From contig NZ_CP041030.1 in NCBI RefSeq assembly GCF_012224145.1, forward strand, positions 1,054,001-1,118,000: a DNA stretch of 64,000 bases, in the 5' to 3' direction. The translations under genes and the position numbers were made by a program. Shown here in pieces: positions 45,001 through 52,889 of the stretch. The stretch comes from Francisella sp. LA112445 (GTDB lineage Bacteria; Pseudomonadota; Gammaproteobacteria; Francisellales; Francisellaceae). Within the stretch, counting starts at the first letter, position 1, and every line of letters starts with the position of its first letter. Under the pieces are notes generated by a model. It saw only the letters and a list, made by a program, of their open reading frames with translations, was not told the origin of the DNA and ran no database searches.

Positions 45001-45831
45001 TTAAGAATTAAAATCCCACTCACTAAAATCAAAAACTTCATCTAAGCCAAAATCTATCTCTTCGTTGGCTTGAATATACTGCTGCTGAAGACTATATTTT
45101 GTATTACTAAGCCCAAAGATCTTTAAAATATCATCTGGTATCGGTTGTGTTGCATAAGTTTCAAGTTGCTTATAATATTGATAATCCGATATGTTTTCTG
45201 GTTTTGCAGGTAGTGGGGCAGGTTTAAGAGCAGTACTTAAATCTATAGAGTTGTTACTAGAATATTCTTTCTCACCATTTCTTATAAAATCAATAATAAA
45301 ACGATTGATCCTATCCGTATCTAAACATTCAGTATTGAGGGTTACATATACACCAATGCTAGATCTATATTTAGTATTAAGCTCAATTTTTTCATTAACA
45401 GATACTTGGCTAGTTAACTCTTCAGTTCTTTTAGAAATCCACTCAGATCTTCGCATATTATCAAATTGAGGATACTTTTGGTCACTTAACTCCATTTTGT
45501 AATAGCTTTTACCATTTTCAACAAAATGTTTAAAAACAGGATCTTCTAGTTCAGGATTATAAAGAACTATTTCATAAGCTTCATTATGTGCTAATTGCCC
45601 AGATTTTTCATCTATTGCAACTATTGCATTACGAATAGCACATGAATATATCTTGGTTTTATCTTTGCTTAAGAATGATATATCTATCCAACTAGAATCG
45701 GGGGGTACATGATGATAGGTTGCGAACAGTCTACCATAATCTCTGTATGCTTTAGCTATATCATTTTTTAGATTTTGCCGAAGATTTTTTCTTATATTTT
45801 TAGATTTCTCTAAAAAACTCTTTGCTTTCAT
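45001..45831 (-). CDS. Island protein of unknown function, 276 residues
   Basis: I do not recognise a family. The N-terminus is highly basic (KAKSFLEKSKNIRKNLRQNLKND), followed by a strand-rich section (WIDISFLSKDKTKIYSCAIRNAIVAID) and an acidic C-terminus rich in Asp/Glu (EEIDFGLDEVFDFSEWDF). No membrane segment is present. Its ATG touches the stop codon of the 45832 gene with no gap, so the pair is translationally coupled and probably functions together. Confidence 0.6.
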   Translation of the reverse strand: MKAKSFLEKSKNIRKNLRQNLKNDIAKAYRDYGRLFATYHHVPPDSSWIDISFLSKDKTKIYSCAIRNAIVAIDEKSGQLAHNEAYEIVLYNPELEDPVFKHFVENGKSYYKMELSDQKYPQFDNMRRSEWISKRTEELTSQVSVNEKIELNTKYRSSIGVYVTLNTECLDTDRINRFIIDFIRNGEKEYSSNNSIDLSTALKPAPLPAKPENISDYQYYKQLETYATQPIPDDILKIFGLSNTKYSLQQQYIQANEEIDFGLDEVFDFSEWDFNS

Positions 45832-46449
45832 TTATGACTCTAATTGAGGATAGCTCGTCATATCTCCTCTTTTACATATTGTATTAGTATTATTATCTCT
45901 AAGCATTATCGTAATGTCTAAATTATGTAAGCCTTTGTCTCTATCAAGTTGTGCGTAATATTGCTCAGCCTTAGCAGATTTAGAGAAATGTCTAGTATAT
46001 TCATCAAGATTATTTTTGGTAACATTATTACAAATAAATACTGTAAAGTTCTTACCTCTTGAATAATCTTCATTGAACTTTATTCTATGAAGTATTTTAA
46101 GATCTTTAATTTTTCTTATTGTTTCTTTAGAAATATCACTATCACAGTTTTGGGATAACTGATTACTATAGTCCTCAAATAAATCCATAATTCTTTTATA
46201 TTGCAGTGCTTTAGTCAATTGTTTATCTTTATGTAAAAGGATTTTAAATTTACTATTATGATAATAAAAATAATCATCTGTAAAATCTAATCTAGAAGTA
46301 TTCTTTATATTTTCATTATTTAAGTATTTTTTTATGCTATTAACTTCTTTAGATGATAAGTTTATTGTCATCATTCCACAGTCGATTAGTTTCTCATCAC
46401 TGTCGAAATACCACTCAATTAGATTCCTTTCTGAAATTTCAAAATACAT
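45832..46449 (-). CDS. Island protein of unknown function with C-terminal domain shared with the 38382 gene
   Basis: A 205-residue protein from the ATG at 46449; the open frame reaches a TTG at 46476, but that codon lies within the operator palindrome, and AAAGAAA precedes the ATG. The C-terminal third (FTVFICN, DEYTRHFSKSAKAEQYYAQL, LDITIMLRD) resembles the 38382 protein. The N-terminal part has FYYHNSKFKILLHKDKQL and an amphipathic helix rich in Lys/Asp. It is followed directly by the 45001 gene and is probably controlled through the palindrome at 46464. Confidence 0.6.
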   Translation of the reverse strand: MYFEISERNLIEWYFDSDEKLIDCGMMTINLSSKEVNSIKKYLNNENIKNTSRLDFTDDYFYYHNSKFKILLHKDKQLTKALQYKRIMDLFEDYSNQLSQNCDSDISKETIRKIKDLKILHRIKFNEDYSRGKNFTVFICNNVTKNNLDEYTRHFSKSAKAEQYYAQLDRDKGLHNLDITIMLRDNNTNTICKRGDMTSYPQLES

Positions 46450-46463
46450 TTTCTTTAAAAAAA

Positions 46464-46478
46464 TATTGTAATACAATG
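46464..46478. promoter_or_regulatory. Island palindrome, copy 3
   Basis: TATTGTAATACAATG matches the consensus at 14 of 15 positions, with the inner 13 bases (46465-46477) perfectly palindromic. It ends 14 bases upstream of the ATG of the minus-strand 45832-45001 gene pair, the same placing as copy 1 has relative to the helicase gene. Confidence 0.7.
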
Positions 46479-46549
46479 AATTTTATTTATAACTTAGAAG
46501 TTAGTCAAGGACTTTTTGTACTAGCTTGTAAATATGATATTTTGTGAAT

Positions 46550-46717
46550 TTAAAATCTACTCTGGACTTTTAGCTCTTTACGAATTTCATAAACAATAAT
46601 AAAATAGACAGGCAACAAAATGATGTTGCATAACTCTATTTTAGATATTGGCATAAACCAACATGATAGAACATATATTCCTAATAAAAAGAATTTAATA
46701 TATTTGACTAGTTTCAT
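46550..46717 (-). CDS. Small membrane protein, 55 residues
   Basis: The frame starts MKLVKYIKFFLLGIYVLSCWFM, continues with a second hydrophobic stretch NIILLPVYFIIVY and ends with a charged tail EIRKELKVQSRF. Two membrane passes with a basic N-terminus and C-terminus are predicted. There is no strong Shine-Dalgarno, but the hydrophobic/charged pattern and the minus-strand location between the 46905 and 45832 genes favour a real gene. Function unknown. From 46718 to 46904 I see nothing else of note. Confidence 0.5.
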   Translation of the reverse strand: MKLVKYIKFFLLGIYVLSCWFMPISKIELCNIILLPVYFIIVYEIRKELKVQSRF

Positions 46718-46904
46718 AATTATAGAAAAAAAATAATGCTCAGTACAGTGATTGAAATAAGTATACTAATATTATAAAAAAAGATTAAGCCTTTCCTAAG
46801 GATTTGATAAATGTTTTTAAGTTAAACAAACTTTTCAACACTTTTTTATTTTCTAAGTTAATTTAAAAATTCTTTGATATTAAGTTGAGTAATTAACTAA
46901 TCTA

Positions 46905-48128
46905 TCAATAACTAACCTCAAGGAGTAAATCATTAATTATAATCTTATTATTAATAATTTCATGTTTAATTAATTTATTCATTTTCACAGCGGCTAAATC
47001 AGCATAGTCAGCATACCTATCATTACTAATGATATAAGTTGTATTATCATCAGAGGCTATACGAACTATTGTTTCATCAGCTAACTGTTTTGATGCAACT
47101 GGATGGACTTTAACAGTTTTATCAAATTGTTGAGCTATTTCTTTGTCTCCAGCTTTAAGGATTTTTCTAATCTGCGAATCAAATATAACTGTTACATCAT
47201 AAGACTTAGCTAGCTCTTTTGTTAGCGGCATTAGAGCTTTTAGACCTATAAAGTTTGATTTATCACGACCCTTTTCGTAGCACATGTTGTTCCCATCTAT
47301 AATAAGTTTTTTGATAGGACGAGCAAGCTTAGCAGATATATCATCTAGCTTAGTTTTGATTTTATCAGTATCTCTTTGTAATCTATTTATGCTACGAGTC
47401 TCATCACTGATAATCTTTCTAGGATTACTATAACCTAATGCTTTTTCACAATCACTATGAGCTATTGCTCTATCTCTACCATTACGAGCATTATCAAGTC
47501 TTCGTTGATATTTTTCAGCTTCTACGATTCTTATTTTGTGATTATTTATTAAAAGAGCCTTTTCTTCAAGGATTTTTAGTTTTGGTTCAATTAGTTTGTT
47601 AAGAGAATCTTTACGCTGTTTTAGCTCTTCAATTGATGTTATTATTTTTTTTAATTTTGATTTATTGTAGCTTAAACTTGACTTAGTTTTTATTATATCA
47701 AATTTTTTGTACTTCTTAATATCTGTCTCAGCTTGTTTATATTGCTCTGAAGTATCTTGTAGTTTAGCATCGAGCTTATTTATATTTGCTAAAACACTTT
47801 TAAGCTGTTTTTTTAAACAATCTTTTTGTTTTTTATAGTTTTTTTGTTCAATACTAAACCAGTTTTTAGGGTTTAACATTGATTTTATGTTCTTTGATAC
47901 GTTTGTTATATCTTTCTCTAAAGAATCTTTATAAGATGTTTTTTCTTCAAGGTTTAGATTTAGCTGATTAGTTTTGTTTTTTAGTGTGTGGAAATTATTC
48001 TGCAAACTTTCTATACTTTGATTAGCATACCAGTCTAAACTTTTCTTTAGCTGTTCGATTAGCTCTGTTGTTTTGATTTTATTGTTTATTTGTTTATCTA
48101 ATTGATCATCTATAGCTGTCTTCCACAT
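46905..48128 (-). CDS. Long coiled-coil protein with C-terminal NYN (PIN-like) ribonuclease domain
   Basis: A 407-residue protein. Residues 1 to about 265 are Lys/Glu/Leu-rich heptad-like sequence, two long coiled coils broken near residues 85-95 (NPKNWFS). From 273 there is a NYN domain: KKLIIDGNNMCYE (D278), VTVIFDSQ, LADETIVRIASDD (D351, E352) and TYIISNDRYADYAD (D370). These acidic residues are placed as in the Zc3h12a/YacP-type endoribonucleases. It is divergent from the PIN-like gene at 48270 across a promoter region with the island palindrome. It may cleave RNA when an attached sensor or oligomer is triggered. Confidence 0.72.
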   Translation of the reverse strand: MWKTAIDDQLDKQINNKIKTTELIEQLKKSLDWYANQSIESLQNNFHTLKNKTNQLNLNLEEKTSYKDSLEKDITNVSKNIKSMLNPKNWFSIEQKNYKKQKDCLKKQLKSVLANINKLDAKLQDTSEQYKQAETDIKKYKKFDIIKTKSSLSYNKSKLKKIITSIEELKQRKDSLNKLIEPKLKILEEKALLINNHKIRIVEAEKYQRRLDNARNGRDRAIAHSDCEKALGYSNPRKIISDETRSINRLQRDTDKIKTKLDDISAKLARPIKKLIIDGNNMCYEKGRDKSNFIGLKALMPLTKELAKSYDVTVIFDSQIRKILKAGDKEIAQQFDKTVKVHPVASKQLADETIVRIASDDNTTYIISNDRYADYADLAAVKMNKLIKHEIINNKIIINDLLLEVSY

Positions 48129-48193
48129 TGATACTAAAAATTGATTAAATTTAATTTAGTTTACATAGAGATAATTATGATTTCTATACCAAA

Positions 48194-48236
48194 TTTACAA
48201 AATTTACAGTTGACATTATAATACTGTAATACAATA
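48194..48236 (+). promoter_or_regulatory. Promoter of the 48270 gene with island palindrome, copy 4
   Basis: A near-consensus promoter, TTTACA (48194-48199), 17 bases, TATAAT (48217-48222), is followed at once by TACTGTAATACAATA (48222-48236), a 14-of-15 match to the island palindrome, which covers the expected transcription start. A repressor bound there would block the promoter. The divergent 46905-48128 gene starts about 90 bases away, so control of both is possible. Confidence 0.68.
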
Positions 48237-48269
48237 ATTACTGAATATTAACAGTACTTCATTATCTCA

Positions 48270-48965
48270 ATGTTTGGTTTTTTTAGGAAAAATAAGTATA
48301 AAAAAAATAAAATCAAGAAAATAGCTTTCGTTGATTATGAAAACTTTCATAACTTAGAGCTAATTTTAAAAGCTAAGTTTGACTTAGTAAAACTCTTTGT
48401 TGGCTATCATCAAGACAAAGTATTAATGCCTGCTTTAGAAGTAAGTACAAACATTGAAATTATTAAAGTAACAAAATGCGATAAAAATAGTCTTGATTGT
48501 ATACTTTCTGCTGAATGCGGTATTTTTTTTGAAAAATATAAAAAAATCCAAGATACTATAAATATTTTTATTTTTAGTTCTGACAAAGGATTTGATGCCT
48601 TAATTTCTAAATATAAAAATTTTAACATTAAAAGAATTGCTAAAGAATATATTTCTAAAAACTTTATAGAGGAAACCAAGAAACAAATAAGTAATCTTGA
48701 GTATGTATATAAATTAATGCTTTCAGATAAATTTAGAACAGCTCAAATTAGAAAATCAAGAAGTCAAAAAGCTAAAGACTTACTAATTGACTATCTAGAA
48801 AAATACTATTACAAAGACTTAGATGTTAAAAATTTTGTAGAATATCTTTCACTAAATAAAGCAATAGGATTCTCTAATGACAATGGCTGTCCTGTTTTTG
48901 ATGATAATAGACTAAAAACTGTAATCGATAATTATCTACATTTTTTATCAAGCAAACTATTTTAA
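48270..48965 (+). CDS. PIN/NYN-like ribonuclease domain protein
   Basis: A 231-residue protein. A basic N-terminus is followed by IAFVDYENFHNLE (D22, N25), SLDCILSAECG (D76) and IFIFSSDKGFDALISKY (D105, D109), the four acidic positions expected for a PIN/NYN-type nuclease. The C-terminal 80 residues are a separate helical part ending in LKTVIDNYLHFLSSKLF. It is first in a plus-strand run that continues with a membrane protein and LemA. Confidence 0.68.
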   Translation: MFGFFRKNKYKKNKIKKIAFVDYENFHNLELILKAKFDLVKLFVGYHQDKVLMPALEVSTNIEIIKVTKCDKNSLDCILSAECGIFFEKYKKIQDTINIFIFSSDKGFDALISKYKNFNIKRIAKEYISKNFIEETKKQISNLEYVYKLMLSDKFRTAQIRKSRSQKAKDLLIDYLEKYYYKDLDVKNFVEYLSLNKAIGFSNDNGCPVFDDNRLKTVIDNYLHFLSSKLF

Positions 48966-48977
48966 TATGGAAATATA

Positions 48978-49991
48978 ATGTCTAAACTTATTAGCAATTC
49001 ACAGCAACTAATCAATAAAATTCAAGAGGTATCAACTTTAGAAGAGTTAGATCCATATATTGAAGCTAGTGATAAAGAACTTTCTCAAATTTCTGAAAAT
49101 CAGAATATTGAACTCTACAAAAATATTTGTTGGGGATTAGGTTTTTTACTGGTTTTGCTTCTTCCTACTTTTTTGAATATTGATGCTGGTGGATTAGCTA
49201 TAATTGTAAGTGTTGGTCTTGTTTTAGGAATAATTGTAGTCTATGTAACTAAGATCCAGCCATACGTAGAGGAACTAAATAAAATTAGTTATATAATTTT
49301 TTCAAAAGTTATGAGCTTTAAATATCACTTCAAACCTATAGAAAGTCTAAAAAAAGAGTTTTTAGTAGATACTTTTGGACTTAATACAGGAGATAGAAGT
49401 TATGGTATAGAGTCACAAGCTCGATTAATATATAAAGACTCTAGACAGTTTCATTTTGAATACTTTTACTATACAAAAGAAGAGACAAGCACAACAGATA
49501 CAGATGGTAATATCAAAAGAGAAACTACAACCACTAAACATAATATTTATGGATTTATAATTAATGGTCATGAACTACCATGCTTTACTATTAGCAGAAA
49601 ATCATCACTAATAACAAAGCTTATTAGGTCAATAATTTCTGAAACCACATATCAGCCTGTATCTGTAGATTTTAGAAAAAACTTTTATATTAATTCAGGT
49701 AGATCTATAGATTTAGCAAAACTATTTACACCAAGAAATACTGAGAAGATCACACAGCTAGCTCCTGATTTAAATAGTGTACTTAGTGTAGTAGTATCAC
49801 AAAAATATATCTGTGCTATTAGCAGTAAGCCAATAGTTGATCTTAGACCAAAATATTTACTCAATAAAAAAGATCAATTTAAAAATTATTTAAAAAACTT
49901 AAACTTTCCTTGTTATGATGCACTTAACAAAATGATATATGATATTTGGCAAGGTAATGAAAAGAATTTAACTACTGAGGAAAAAACATGA
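48978..49991 (+). CDS. Membrane protein, DUF3137-like
   Basis: A 337-residue protein with a cytoplasmic N-terminus, two adjacent membrane segments at about residues 51-70 and 73-92, and a long soluble C-terminal domain (FHFEYFYYTKEETSTT, then GFIINGHELPCFTI). Length, two-segment hairpin and position directly before lemA fit the DUF3137 family, which is often beside LemA. Function unknown. It overlaps lemA by 4 bases (ATGA). Confidence 0.6.
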   Translation: MSKLISNSQQLINKIQEVSTLEELDPYIEASDKELSQISENQNIELYKNICWGLGFLLVLLLPTFLNIDAGGLAIIVSVGLVLGIIVVYVTKIQPYVEELNKISYIIFSKVMSFKYHFKPIESLKKEFLVDTFGLNTGDRSYGIESQARLIYKDSRQFHFEYFYYTKEETSTTDTDGNIKRETTTTKHNIYGFIINGHELPCFTISRKSSLITKLIRSIISETTYQPVSVDFRKNFYINSGRSIDLAKLFTPRNTEKITQLAPDLNSVLSVVVSQKYICAISSKPIVDLRPKYLLNKKDQFKNYLKNLNFPCYDALNKMIYDIWQGNEKNLTTEEKT

Positions 49992-50554
49992 TTTTAGTAA
50001 TATTTTTTTTAGTGATTATGATGATTGTAATGATTGTTTATAATGGAATTATAAGAGCTGAAAATATGGCAAAAAGAGGTTGGAGTGATATCATAACTTA
50101 TGAACGAAACCGCCTTGAAGTAATTCCTAAGCTTGAAAGTATTGTAAAAGAGTATAAACAGTATGAACAAAGTTTACTTACAAATATAACTAAAATAAGA
50201 CAGCAAATAGCTTCGCTAGACAGTGACAACATAGATATAAAAATGCTTAAAGATATACAAAACAATATATCAAAAATTGATCCTAAAATTATATTACAAG
50301 CAGAAAACTATCCAGAACTAGTATCTAGTCAATTATACAAGCAATTAATGCATGATTGGAAAGATACACAAGAGAATGTTACAGCTGCAATAAGCGCATA
50401 TAATCAAACAGTACAGGTTTTTAATGATAAAATTATGGAATTTCCTGGTGTACTTATCAATCGCGCATTATTACAAAGAAATAAGTTAGATGTATTTGAA
50501 GATTCAAAAGTTTCTAATAACTTCTTATCTTACAAGCCTAACTTTCATAGCTAA
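49988..50554 (+). CDS. LemA-family protein
   Basis: A 188-residue protein with an N-terminal membrane segment (about residues 2-20) and the LemA helical domain: GWSDIITYERNRLEVIPKL near residue 31, AENYPELVSSQLYKQLMHDW near 104, and YNQTVQVFNDKIMEFPGVLI near 137. LemA proteins are membrane-tethered helical bundles of unclear role. A normal housekeeping family found here inside an accessory region, tied to the DUF3137-like gene by a 4-base overlap. Confidence 0.82.
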   Translation: MILVIFFLVIMMIVMIVYNGIIRAENMAKRGWSDIITYERNRLEVIPKLESIVKEYKQYEQSLLTNITKIRQQIASLDSDNIDIKMLKDIQNNISKIDPKIILQAENYPELVSSQLYKQLMHDWKDTQENVTAAISAYNQTVQVFNDKIMEFPGVLINRALLQRNKLDVFEDSKVSNNFLSYKPNFHS

Positions 50555-50565
50555 TTATTATACAG

Positions 50566-51351
50566 ATGATAAAGAAATATTTGAAGAAACAAACTAAGTC
50601 AACCACAACTTTGTTAAAACCTCAAAGAGTAGTGTGGACAGAACATTTTTATCCAAAAATAATTACACATCAAAAATCAATAATTAGAAAAACACACGCT
50701 GATTATCAGTTAGCAAAAGCAGGAAACAATGAAGCAGCTATGAAAATAGCTATTGATATGTTATCTGCTAATGCAATCATGACGCTAAATAAAATAATTG
50801 GTAATAAAAATATAATACTGTTACCTATATCTTCATTAGAAGAAGTAGGGGTAAATAAAATCCCTAGAGCTTTAGCAAATTTATTGTCAGACTACCTTGA
50901 TTGTGATGTAGATACATCTATTTATCAAATTAACTCACCACAAAGAACAGGTAAAAACCCAAGTTATAGAATGAAAAATCAACCGTTATTTATTGGTGAA
51001 GTTATAAAAAACCAAGATTATATTTTAGTAGATGATCACTCAAGTATGGGAGCCACATTTGCTAATTTAATAGGTTATATAGAAACTAATGGAGGACGAG
51101 TAATAGCTACTACAGCTATATCTGCTCGTGTTGAGAATATTGCAATTAATAATAAAGCAATTAATAAATCAAAACAAAATATTGCTACGAAACATTTTGA
51201 GAAAGTATTAAGTAGTATAATAAGACAAGAGGTTGGTTATGAGTTTGATTATAAAAGACTCACAAAAGCAGAGTTGGGATATCTTACCCAACGGATTATT
51301 AAGCAAAGAAAGTCTGATAAAGTTAAAAAAAATACATCAGCAATCAGATGA
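50566..51351 (+). CDS. Phosphoribosyltransferase-like protein
   Basis: A 261-residue protein. YILVDDHSSMGATFANLIGYIETNGGRVIA near residues 149-178 is the PRPP-binding motif (VDD, then GAT) of type I phosphoribosyltransferases, and NIILLPISSLEEVGVNKIPRALANLL is a preceding Rossmann strand-helix. The substrate is unknown. The frame ends at a TGA just after a run of eight A residues (51325-51332); with seven A residues it would continue as coding-like sequence to 51445. The annotated C-terminus may therefore be truncated by an indel. Confidence 0.72.
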   Translation: MIKKYLKKQTKSTTTLLKPQRVVWTEHFYPKIITHQKSIIRKTHADYQLAKAGNNEAAMKIAIDMLSANAIMTLNKIIGNKNIILLPISSLEEVGVNKIPRALANLLSDYLDCDVDTSIYQINSPQRTGKNPSYRMKNQPLFIGEVIKNQDYILVDDHSSMGATFANLIGYIETNGGRVIATTAISARVENIAINNKAINKSKQNIATKHFEKVLSSIIRQEVGYEFDYKRLTKAELGYLTQRIIKQRKSDKVKKNTSAIR

Positions 51352-51355
51352 GCAG

Positions 51356-51445
51356 ATGACTGTTTATAAAAAAACTGAAGAGTTTAAAAACTATAGTAAA
51401 GAAAAAATAAATCACCTAAAAGAAGAGCTTTTAAGAGAAGGGTAG
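51356..51445 (+). CDS. Short charged ORF, or the displaced C-terminus of the phosphoribosyltransferase
   Basis: Twenty-nine codons (MTVYKKTEEFKNYSKEKINH and on) end 8 bases before the next gene. The same frame is open upstream to before the eight-A run and reads KKIHQQSDEQ in between, continuous in style with the phosphoribosyltransferase end. The simplest reading is one gene broken by a +1 indel; a free-standing 29-residue peptide is the alternative. Confidence 0.35.
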   Translation: MTVYKKTEEFKNYSKEKINHLKEELLREG

Positions 51446-51453
51446 TTTCATAA

Positions 51454-52011
51454 ATGAATATATCGATTATAATTCAACAAAGGCATAAGGAATACATCAA
51501 AAATAATAAAACTTCTATTGAGAAATTAAATATATACAAAAATATATTTGATACTTGTGAGTTACAAACATTACAAAAATATTTATGTTGGTTTGAGGCT
51601 CTTCATAATAGGGAGATCCCTGCTTTCACAGAAGGACAAAACCTATTTATTGATGTTGCAAATAACGTTAAAGAACCAATTACTGATTATGAAAAACTTT
51701 ATCGCAAATATTTGCTTGCAAATCAAGAGCATAAAGTTTGTGAAGCAATATCTAGAGCATTTCAAGACCATGAAATAGAGATTTTAGTCGAAAATATGAA
51801 TGTTTATTTTGCAGCATATAATAATATTGTTAATGCAACAACACCATCTCTAGAGCAATTCTGTAAAGCTTGTGAATCAAGAAATCAGTCCATAATTCAA
51901 TGTGATATTGCTAAAATATGTTTTTTATACTGGAAAAAGTACCATCAGCGACAAAGTTTATTAGAATCTGAAACTATTAACCAAGATTTGCATATCATGA
52001 AGCAAATATAA
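51454..52011 (+). CDS. DUF413/MaoP-like domain protein
   Basis: A 185-residue protein. Residues about 34-92 (LQTLQKYLCWFEALHNREIP, then TEGQNLFIDVAN and YEKLYRKYLLANQEHK) match the DUF413/MaoP pattern of a helix, 'LE.L..G...P.T..Q..F......' and 'E..W.KY'. The C-terminal half is an unassigned helical extension. MaoP of enteric bacteria takes part in chromosome organisation with MatP; whether this island protein binds DNA is unknown. Assignment is from pattern memory. Confidence 0.5.
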   Translation: MNISIIIQQRHKEYIKNNKTSIEKLNIYKNIFDTCELQTLQKYLCWFEALHNREIPAFTEGQNLFIDVANNVKEPITDYEKLYRKYLLANQEHKVCEAISRAFQDHEIEILVENMNVYFAAYNNIVNATTPSLEQFCKACESRNQSIIQCDIAKICFLYWKKYHQRQSLLESETINQDLHIMKQI

Positions 52012-52351
52012 TAACTAAAGATGATTATAAAATATACTCATCAAGCAACATCTAAACAGCACCATCATAGTTACTACTAAAACCAATATTTCTAACTTCT
52101 AAAAACATCTAACTTTGCTAATCCATAAGTACCTAGATAATCACCGTATAGTTTTAGTTAATGTGATGACTAAAATAAGCTCTTCGTTTGTATTTTTTGA
52201 CTAATACCTTTTATCACTGTAATACACCAAACCAGTTTGCCAATACCATATAAAATCAAGGTTTTGCCTGTGAGTTCCACCATGATTTTCTATGTTTTGT
52301 AATTGGCTGTCCTTCAAGCTGTTGTAACAGTGAAAGCAAAAGGAGCAAAAA
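52012..52351. other. Non-coding stretch upstream of ardA, with an operator-like core
   Basis: No convincing gene is seen in these 340 bases. TGTAATACA, the nine-base core of the island palindrome, occurs at 52218-52226 with weak flanks (11 of 15 matches over 52215-52229), 126 bases before ardA. The length suggests a long ardA leader, which is a known place for control of antirestriction genes, but no clear hairpin-terminator was found. Confidence 0.4.
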
Positions 52352-52858
52352 ATGACAACAAACTACGAGCCTCAAATTTATATCGCGTGTTTAGCAAGCT
52401 ATAACAATGGTATCCTATACGGTAAATGGATTGACGCAAACCAAGATGTTTCTGCTTTAGAAGAAGAAATCCAAGAGATTTTAGCAGATTCACCTATGCC
52501 AGATGCTGAAGAATGGGCAATACATGATTATGAAGATTTTGATAATTTAGGTTTGTCAGAGTATGAAAGCTTAGAGACTATTTCTCAAGTAGCTCAAAAC
52601 ATTGTAGAACATGGTAAGCTTTTCATAGAAGCTTATAAATACACCAATCATCTTGATGAAGCTATCGAAATGATAAACGATCGTTTCATAGGCTTATATG
52701 ACTCAGTTGAAGACTATGCAGAAGAAACTACGGATATTTCATCAGTTCCAGAATATCTACGATACTATATCGACTTTGAATCACTAGCTCGTGATATTGA
52801 ACTATCAGGTGATATCACAACTTTTGCAGTTGATAATCAAGTAGCTGTTTTCTTTTAA
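52352..52858 (+). CDS. ardA: ArdA-type antirestriction protein
   Basis: A 168-residue, very acidic protein with the ArdA plan: start IYIACLASYNNGILYGKWIDA, then EEIQEILADSP, EEWAIHDYEDF and the acidic C-terminal half with YYIDFESLARDIELSGDI. ArdA mimics bent B-form DNA and blocks type I restriction enzymes during plasmid entry. A strong AAGGAG precedes the ATG. It lies on the same island as the MOBC module and about 3.6 kb from a complete type I restriction system. Confidence 0.9.
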   Translation: MTTNYEPQIYIACLASYNNGILYGKWIDANQDVSALEEEIQEILADSPMPDAEEWAIHDYEDFDNLGLSEYESLETISQVAQNIVEHGKLFIEAYKYTNHLDEAIEMINDRFIGLYDSVEDYAEETTDISSVPEYLRYYIDFESLARDIELSGDITTFAVDNQVAVFF

Positions 52859-52889
52859 AATATCTTATATCTTTTTATTTTTTATCTAG

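Noticed and set aside
46450-46476. TTG start extending the 45832 gene by nine codons
   Set aside because: The codon lies inside the operator palindrome, while the ATG at 46449 has an A/G-rich site upstream.
51233-51355. 70-codon ORF starting inside the PRTase-like gene
   Set aside because: Its first part overlaps the PRTase frame; only the part after the eight-A run looks coding, so it is described as a displaced C-terminus or short ORF.
52021-52080. 19-codon histidine-rich frame before ardA
   Set aside because: No Shine-Dalgarno and too short to support from sequence alone.
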